DNA from: Muribaculaceae bacterium
Lineage (GTDB): Bacteria > Bacteroidota > Bacteroidia > Bacteroidales > Muribaculaceae
Direction: 5' to 3'
NCBI GenBank assembly: GCA_017557625.1
Contig: JAFYYG010000050.1
Span: 62,001-126,000, forward strand
DNA length: 64,000 nucleotides
Below, in pieces: positions 59,215 to 64,000 of this stretch; within the stretch, counting starts at the first letter, position 1, and every line of letters begins with the position of its first letter. A program made the translations under genes and the position numbers. Under the pieces are notes generated by a model, which saw only the letters and a list, made by a program, of their open reading frames with translations, did no database searches and had not been told where the DNA came from.

Positions 59215-60378
59215 GTGTTAAGGATTTTAGTCAATTCAATAATCCGTGGTTGGAAGCAGCTTGCTCGGCGGCCGTTGTACATCTGTATGATGGTCATTGT
59301 GCCGCTTGTGAGCGCCTGGTTCTTCTTCGACCTGATGGGGGATGGCGTTGTGAAACGCGCCCCTGTGGGGATTGTTGACCTTGACAAGAGCGACCTGTCG
59401 CGCAAATTGACGCGTAATCTCAATACATTTCAGCAGGTAGAGATAAAAAACACCTACGGCTCCTATCATGAGGCCATTGATGCTGTGCAGCGTGGCGAGG
59501 TGTTTGGCTTTTTCTTTATTCCCAGTGACTTCTCTACCAAGGCATTGAGCGGTGAAAAGCCCACGTTGAGTTACTATATCAATTATTCCTATTATGCTCC
59601 TGCCTCGATGCAGTTTAAGGGTTTCAAGACCGTCAGTGTGCTTGCCAACGGCGGCATTGTTAGCAGCGTGCTCACCACCGCTGGCATGCCTAAAGAGATG
59701 GTTAGCGCGACCCTTCAACCAGTGGTGACTCATGTTCATCCCCTCAAAAATCCGTGGATGAGCTACAACTACTATTTGAGCAGCTCGTTTGTGCCCTGCC
59801 TGCTGGCACTGATAGTGATGCTTATCACCGTGTTCAGCATAGGCATGGAGTGGCACGCCGGGACGAGCCGCAACTGGCTCCGCACCGCCGACAACTCTAT
59901 AGTCCTCGCCACCTTCACCAAGCTATTCCCGCATACCTTCATCTTTATTAATGTGGGTTTGGCGATACAATACATGATGTATGTGAAGTATGGCTTCCCG
60001 TTGAACTGCAATCCGTGGAACATGATAGCTGCGATGGCACTGCTTGTGCTTGCGTGTCAGGGGTTTGCGCTGTTCATTATAAGCCTTGTTCCCAACTTCC
60101 GCTATGCCTCAACGATATGCACCTTGCTCGGAATGCTGTCGTTCTCGTTCTGCGGCTTCTCCTTGCCCGAGGAGGCGATGTACTCTTGGGTTTCGCCTTT
60201 AGGCTACCTGATGCCCATCAAGTATTATTTCTTGATAAATGCCGACCAGGCGCTGAATGGCATCGACTTGCATTATTCCCGCCTCTACTATGTGATTTTG
60301 ATACTCTACAGCCTCCTTCCTGTCACCATGCTGTGGAAGTTGAGGAAGCATTGTCTTGACCCATTCTATATACCTTAG
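59215..60378 (+). CDS. ABC-2 type permease 1
   Basis: This 387-residue inner-membrane permease of the ABC-2/YhhJ type has a first helix at about 21-41 (ICMMVIVPLVSAWFFFDLMG). A large periplasmic loop of about 130 residues follows (VGIVDLDKSDLSRKLTRNLN). Five more helices occupy the C-terminal half (LLALIVMLITVFSIGM, FINVGLAIQYMMYV, MIAAMALLVLACQGFALFII, STICTLLGMLSFSFCGF, YYVILILYSLLPVTML). No ATP-binding motifs are present. A GTG start follows the HlyD stop after 7 bases. Its paralogue follows with a 4-base gap. Confidence 0.9.
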   Translation: MLRILVNSIIRGWKQLARRPLYICMMVIVPLVSAWFFFDLMGDGVVKRAPVGIVDLDKSDLSRKLTRNLNTFQQVEIKNTYGSYHEAIDAVQRGEVFGFFFIPSDFSTKALSGEKPTLSYYINYSYYAPASMQFKGFKTVSVLANGGIVSSVLTTAGMPKEMVSATLQPVVTHVHPLKNPWMSYNYYLSSSFVPCLLALIVMLITVFSIGMEWHAGTSRNWLRTADNSIVLATFTKLFPHTFIFINVGLAIQYMMYVKYGFPLNCNPWNMIAAMALLVLACQGFALFIISLVPNFRYASTICTLLGMLSFSFCGFSLPEEAMYSWVSPLGYLMPIKYYFLINADQALNGIDLHYSRLYYVILILYSLLPVTMLWKLRKHCLDPFYIP

Positions 60379-60382
60379 AATT

Positions 60383-61675
60383 ATGAAGCGCGACAGTAAG
60401 ATATTAGGGTGGCTGCACAGCATAGTGCTATCGATGAAGCAGGAGTTCAAGCACATCTTCCGCGACGAGGCGGTGGTGATTTTCTTCGTCGTGTTGGCGA
60501 TTGTCTATCCACCTCTCTACTCGCTCATCTATAACCCCGAGGTGGCACGCGACGAGGCAGTGGTAGTAGTTGACGACAGCCACTCTGAGTTGAGCCGACG
60601 TTTTACTCGTAATCTTGACGCCAGTCCCGATGTGAACGTCACCGCCTATGCCCACGACATGGATGAGGCACGTGAGTTAATGGCAACAAAGAAGTGTTAT
60701 GGCATCGTGTATTTTCCCGCCGACTTCGAGACCGAGGTGATGCGTGGCAATCAGGGTCATGTGTCGCTCTACTGCGACATGAGCGTGATGATGCGCTACA
60801 AGGCGATGCTCACTGCGTTGACCAACGTGCAGATGGAGATGTGCTCGGAGTTGCAGAGCGAGAAAGCATTTAGAATCATAAGCCTTGACGGCGGAATAGT
60901 CGATAGTCGCCAGGTGCCGCTTGGCAACACTGCAATGGGTATTGCGTCGGCTGTGTTGCCGTTTGTTTTGGTGTACGTGCTACAGCAGGGAATGATAATG
61001 GGTATCGCCATGCTTCATGCCGGCAGCATGGGCCGTCGTCGCCGCAACCGTGGCATTGACCCCATCGACGAGGTGAAGGCAACTCCTGGAGCGATGCTTA
61101 CAGGCAAGACATTAGTTCACTTGTTCTACTATCTGTTCCCGGCGATATTTGCGCTGCACATAATTCCCATCATTTTCAAGTTTCCGATGAACGGCAATTT
61201 CTTGGAGATTGCCATGATTATGTTCCCGTTCCTAATTGCTTCGTCGCTGTTTGGACAGATAATTCGCGTGTTTGTTAATAATCGTGAGGGAGTGTTCCTC
61301 ATCTTGGCATTTACATCGCTGATTTTTGTGTTCTTAACTGGTGTGTCATGGCCCCACTACCAGATAGCCCCATATTGGGATGTCATCAGTAGGATGATAC
61401 CTGGTTACTGGGCTTCGACGGCCTATGTGCAGATGCAGTCGGGAGGAGCATCCCTTTCGCAGATGAGCGACTACTACATAGCGTTGTGGGGGCTTGTTGT
61501 GGTCTATTTCGTTCTTGCTTATCTGGTGGAACTGTTTGTGCTTCGTCCCCGCTATCGCGCCATGCAGCTCGAGTGCGAACTTGACCCCGAGGCAATGCAA
61601 AAACGCGCTCTCTATTTGCAGGGCGATGATGACATGCTCAATCCCGAGCTTATTGAAGAAGACGAAGACGAATAG
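60383..61675 (+). CDS. ABC-2 type permease 2
   Basis: This second ABC-2 permease, 430 residues, has the same layout as the first: helix 1 at about 30-50 (VIFFVVLAIVYPPLYSLIY), a periplasmic domain (VVVVDDSHSELSRRFTRNLD, like its partner), and five helices in the C-terminal half (FVLVYVLQQGMIMGIAML, TLVHLFYYLFPAIFALHII, IAMIMFPFLIASSLFGQII, FLILAFTSLIFVFLTG, VVVYFVLAYLVELFVL). A Glu/Asp-rich tail ends in IEEDEDE. ATG at 60383 is preferred to the frame overlapping the upstream gene. Together the two would form a heterodimer channel, but no ATPase gene is present in the operon. Confidence 0.9.
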   Translation: MKRDSKILGWLHSIVLSMKQEFKHIFRDEAVVIFFVVLAIVYPPLYSLIYNPEVARDEAVVVVDDSHSELSRRFTRNLDASPDVNVTAYAHDMDEARELMATKKCYGIVYFPADFETEVMRGNQGHVSLYCDMSVMMRYKAMLTALTNVQMEMCSELQSEKAFRIISLDGGIVDSRQVPLGNTAMGIASAVLPFVLVYVLQQGMIMGIAMLHAGSMGRRRRNRGIDPIDEVKATPGAMLTGKTLVHLFYYLFPAIFALHIIPIIFKFPMNGNFLEIAMIMFPFLIASSLFGQIIRVFVNNREGVFLILAFTSLIFVFLTGVSWPHYQIAPYWDVISRMIPGYWASTAYVQMQSGGASLSQMSDYYIALWGLVVVYFVLAYLVELFVLRPRYRAMQLECELDPEAMQKRALYLQGDDDMLNPELIEEDEDE

Positions 61676-61686
61676 GTGCTAAGTAG

Positions 61687-61742
61687 GAGGGTGTGTCAAA
61701 AATTAAAAACAACCTTTCGTCGCCTAATGACCGATTCGGGTT
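61687..61742. repeat. Repeat-word pair: element end and dispersed repeat copy B
   Basis: gagggtgtgtcaaaa (61687-61701) matches the right end of the element at 28140-28318. Bases 61717-61742 match, inverted and with one difference, the motif at 3319-3344. Both lie in the gap between convergent genes (61676-61779). Confidence 0.6.
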
Positions 61743-61779
61743 AAATAAAATGCTCATGCTCTTATGATCGCAATAGGGG

Positions 61780-63279
61780 TTATTGCATGTAACCGAGTAT
61801 CACGTTATAGCCAAATGTGACATCGGCGGAGTTTATTGTTCCGTCTTCATTAAGGTCTAATTTCTCGTTATATTCTGTGTCAATGCCTAGTAGATAGTTG
61901 TATATTTGTGTTATTGTTGCTGCATTGATGACATCGGGCTCCACATAGTCATCGCGCCAGCTCAGTAGTTTGTTTGACAAGAGAGAATGATTGTTTCTAT
62001 ACCATTTCATCACATATTCCACTTCTTTGTATATGTTCTCGGTGATAACGACTCGGTCGTCTTCATCTTCGGGTATGTCTTTCCATAACTCATATTCTCG
62101 TTGCCAAGCGCCGCTCTCCACAAAACGTTGTGCTATAGCGTTGATGTGGTTCTCTAAGTTGGAAGGGGAAAGATATGTGTCTTTCAGTTCTTCCCATCGC
62201 ATCGCAATGCGATTCTTGATTCCGTCGATGTTATAAATGATGAGGCGGTTGAAGGGTCCGAATGAATTAAGACGGTTCAGTTGTGAGGTATAATACCGCG
62301 GATTCCCGTCACTGTCTCGTCCCAGACAGGCGTCCATGTCCCACGGAGTGATCATATAGCGATGGTCGAAGTTTATGTCGGGAACAGATAGGAAGGTGTT
62401 CTTATAGGGCATGTCGTCGATACCGAAAGCTACTAGCAGTATCCAATAATCCACGAGGTTGTCAACGTAGTACCAGTCATTATAGTTGGTCATGAAGTAG
62501 TCTATTTCGGTCTTGCTATTGAAGTCGATGAGGTCCATCAGTGGCTGCCAGCTTTGGAGCGATGGGTAATCATCGGGATATTGCAGCTCAAAGGTGTTCC
62601 ACTTGATGGTGTCGGTGCGGTCTTCCACATAATCGAGGAGGGCATTCGAAACTCCGCTGCCTTTGCCCTTGTAGAGCACACCTTTGATGGTGACGCTATC
62701 GTTGTCCTCCACTTTGGCTTTGCGCAGATTGAGCAACTGACGGTTAACTTTGTCGCTCAGGCAGTAGAGGCCAGCATATTGCTCATTGATAAACACCTCA
62801 ATCATAGCCCCAACAGTTCCGTTGCGGTTGCCGAATTTGGTGTCCCACATCGTGTGGCTGTATTCGTTCCAGATGTCGAAGCACACTCTGTTGCGCATCC
62901 TGAGGTGATCTATGCCCATGGCATCAAGAATCCACGTGTTGTCGTTGCGCAGTCCCAGTAGGTTGGCATCAAGATTCTCGCCTTCGTCGTCAACGAGTTT
63001 AATCGCAAACGACAACTTGGGCAAAAAGAGCGCAGTTTTGCCACGCTGACGTACTAGGCAGTTGTATGTCTGATTTGTTACTGCTCCGTCTTTGTATTCA
63101 AACAGAGTGAATTTCCCTGGTATGAAGTACATAAAGCTCACCGAGTCTATTTCCACTTCCACATTTACCAGAGGCAGTGATTTGTCGCTCATGCCACTCA
63201 CCATGTTGTCAAAGCTCTGACTCCATCCCGTCAGTGGAGTTATCAATAACAATATATATAATACAAAACGTGCCTTCAT
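61780..63279 (-). CDS. CotH-kinase-like protein with C-terminal dockerin
   Basis: This exported protein of 499 residues has a CotH-like protein-kinase fold. The signal peptide is about residues 1-20 (VLYILLLITPLTGWSQ). The CotH core includes LRNDNTWILDAMGIDHLRMR, YAGLYCLSDKVNR and DHRYMITPWDMDACLGRD, the PWDxD motif that carries metal-binding Asp residues. About residues 445-499 form a dockerin-like tail: ATITQIYNYLLGIDTEY, then DLNEDGTINSADVTFGYNV. ATG at 63279 is used because the only earlier in-frame start is a GTG four codons upstream, at 63291, overlapping the previous stop. It is in tandem with a paralogue. Confidence 0.85.
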   Translation of the reverse strand: MKARFVLYILLLITPLTGWSQSFDNMVSGMSDKSLPLVNVEVEIDSVSFMYFIPGKFTLFEYKDGAVTNQTYNCLVRQRGKTALFLPKLSFAIKLVDDEGENLDANLLGLRNDNTWILDAMGIDHLRMRNRVCFDIWNEYSHTMWDTKFGNRNGTVGAMIEVFINEQYAGLYCLSDKVNRQLLNLRKAKVEDNDSVTIKGVLYKGKGSGVSNALLDYVEDRTDTIKWNTFELQYPDDYPSLQSWQPLMDLIDFNSKTEIDYFMTNYNDWYYVDNLVDYWILLVAFGIDDMPYKNTFLSVPDINFDHRYMITPWDMDACLGRDSDGNPRYYTSQLNRLNSFGPFNRLIIYNIDGIKNRIAMRWEELKDTYLSPSNLENHINAIAQRFVESGAWQREYELWKDIPEDEDDRVVITENIYKEVEYVMKWYRNNHSLLSNKLLSWRDDYVEPDVINAATITQIYNYLLGIDTEYNEKLDLNEDGTINSADVTFGYNVILGYMQ

Positions 63280-63287
63280 TTTCAATA

Positions 63288-64000
63288 TCACTGTTTTGAA
63301 TCCAAGAGTATGGTGTAAGCTTCGGTTACATCGCTTGAGGTGATTAATCCGTCTCTGTTAATGTCCAAGTGCTCATAGAAGGTGTTGTCAATGCCTAACA
63401 AATAATTGTAGATAGATGTCAATGTGTGAGCGGTGATTGAGGTATTGGGGTCATAGTCTTCGCGCCATGTGTCAATGTGCTCTCTGATGTTTGACAGGTT
63501 GCCATTATACCAATTGGTGACGTATTCCACTTCGGCGTAAATGTCTCTTCCGATTCTTACTCGCGTGTTTTTCCATCTTTCATATTCGCGTTGCCAGGCA
63601 CCGCTTTCTACAAAACGTTGCGCTATGGCGTTGATGTGGTTCTCGACATTGGCGGGCGACAAGTATGTCTCTATGAGTTCAAACCACCGACTTGCTATTT
63701 TTTGCCTGAAGCCATTGATGTTTTTAATCACAAGGCGGTTGAAAGGGGCAAAATAGTCAAGACGGTGCACAGTAGTGAAGTCGGGCACCGATGAGCCATT
63801 CCACCCTCGTCCTAGGCAAGCGTCCATGTCCCATGGGGTGAGCATGAAACGGTGGTCGAAGTTGATGTCGGGGGTGGAGAGGAAGGTGTTTTTATAGGGC
63901 ATGTCGGTAATTCCGAATGCCACCAGCAAAATCCAGTAATCTACCAGATTGTCATCATAGTACCATTCGTCGTAGTGGGCTTTGAAATACTCGATATCGG
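63288..64000 (-). CDS. Second CotH-kinase-like protein with dockerin tail (N-terminus beyond window)
   Basis: This is the C-terminal part, about 237 codons, of a protein close to the one downstream; it continues past the right edge. The reading frame is open to position 64000, with NLVDYWILLVAFGITDMPYKN leading into FDHRFMLTPWDMDACLGRG, again the PWDxD metal motif. The end is a dockerin-like tail: LTSIYNYLLGID and then LDINRDGLITSSDVTEAYTI. The stop lies 8 bases upstream of the next gene's ATG, so the pair is one transcript. Paralogue identity is high around the motif regions. The start and signal peptide are not visible. Confidence 0.8.
   Translation of the reverse strand, partial: DIEYFKAHYDEWYYDDNLVDYWILLVAFGITDMPYKNTFLSTPDINFDHRFMLTPWDMDACLGRGWNGSSVPDFTTVHRLDYFAPFNRLVIKNINGFRQKIASRWFELIETYLSPANVENHINAIAQRFVESGAWQREYERWKNTRVRIGRDIYAEVEYVTNWYNGNLSNIREHIDTWREDYDPNTSITAHTLTSIYNYLLGIDNTFYEHLDINRDGLITSSDVTEAYTILLDSKQ

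Noticed and set aside
61780-64000. Cellulosome-like scaffold system
   Set aside because: Dockerin-like tails are visible, but no cohesin domain occurs in the window.

Overview
The window looks like chromosomal DNA of a gut-type Bacteroidales bacterium, perhaps Muribaculaceae or a relative near Prevotellaceae. The order is well supported and the family is a guess. The evidence is the recurring Bacteroidota promoter box TAnnTTTG upstream of many genes, the absence of Shine-Dalgarno-like leaders, a small Bacteroidales-type SRP RNA, and families typical of this group (DUF4954, DUF3667, DUF4956, DUF2490, SusE/F-like modules, C-terminal sorting-like tails, dockerin-like repeats). No tRNA, rRNA, CRISPR array or prophage was seen.

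Layout. 1-1.2 kb: pth and an S4-domain RNA-binding protein. 1.3-12.6 kb: secreted and envelope proteins, including a 770-residue protein with an N-terminal dockerin and repeated carbohydrate-binding-like modules, then radA. 13.0-17.9 kb: a tight four-gene operon encoding a macro-like/PARG fusion, an HD-domain tRNA nucleotidyltransferase-like protein, a tyrosine/dual-specificity phosphatase and an ADP-ribosylglycohydrolase. 18-30 kb: mostly housekeeping genes (aminotransferase, SpoU methyltransferase, PP2C phosphatase, fructose-bisphosphate aldolase, Fur-type regulator, ruvC), a Gly/Asn-rich secreted protein and the SRP RNA on the minus strand. 30-38 kb: DUF3667 protein, metallophosphoesterase, two envelope proteins, a PIN-toxin remnant, engB overlapping a sialidase-like gene, and a DUF2520 gene bracketed by 14-nt tandem repeats. 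38-43 kb: a four-helix-bundle gene, a DUF2490/DUF4956/VTC-type polymerase cluster, a glycosyltransferase and small membrane proteins. 43-54 kb: speA, mtgA, aspartate-type aminotransferase, threonine aldolase, and a pyrG-yidC-GH25 run. 54-55 kb: a REP-associated tyrosine transposase (RAYT) with three matching hairpin repeats. 55-61.7 kb: TraB/GumN protein and a TolC-HlyD-permease-permease export operon. 61.8-64 kb: two tandem CotH-kinase-like proteins with dockerin tails, the second running off the window.

Main point of interest. The 13.0-17.9 kb operon joins two different ADP-ribose-removing enzyme folds with a nucleotidyltransferase/HD protein and a phosphatase, with 4-bp overlaps between the last three genes. 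This composition fits repair of ADP-ribosylated or cleaved RNA, probably tRNA, better than ordinary metabolism. That reading is an inference from domain content. Secondary points are a possible ATT start for speA, the RAYT/REP unit, two stand-alone four-helix-bundle genes flanked on both sides by simple-word repeats, and several dispersed palindromic elements.
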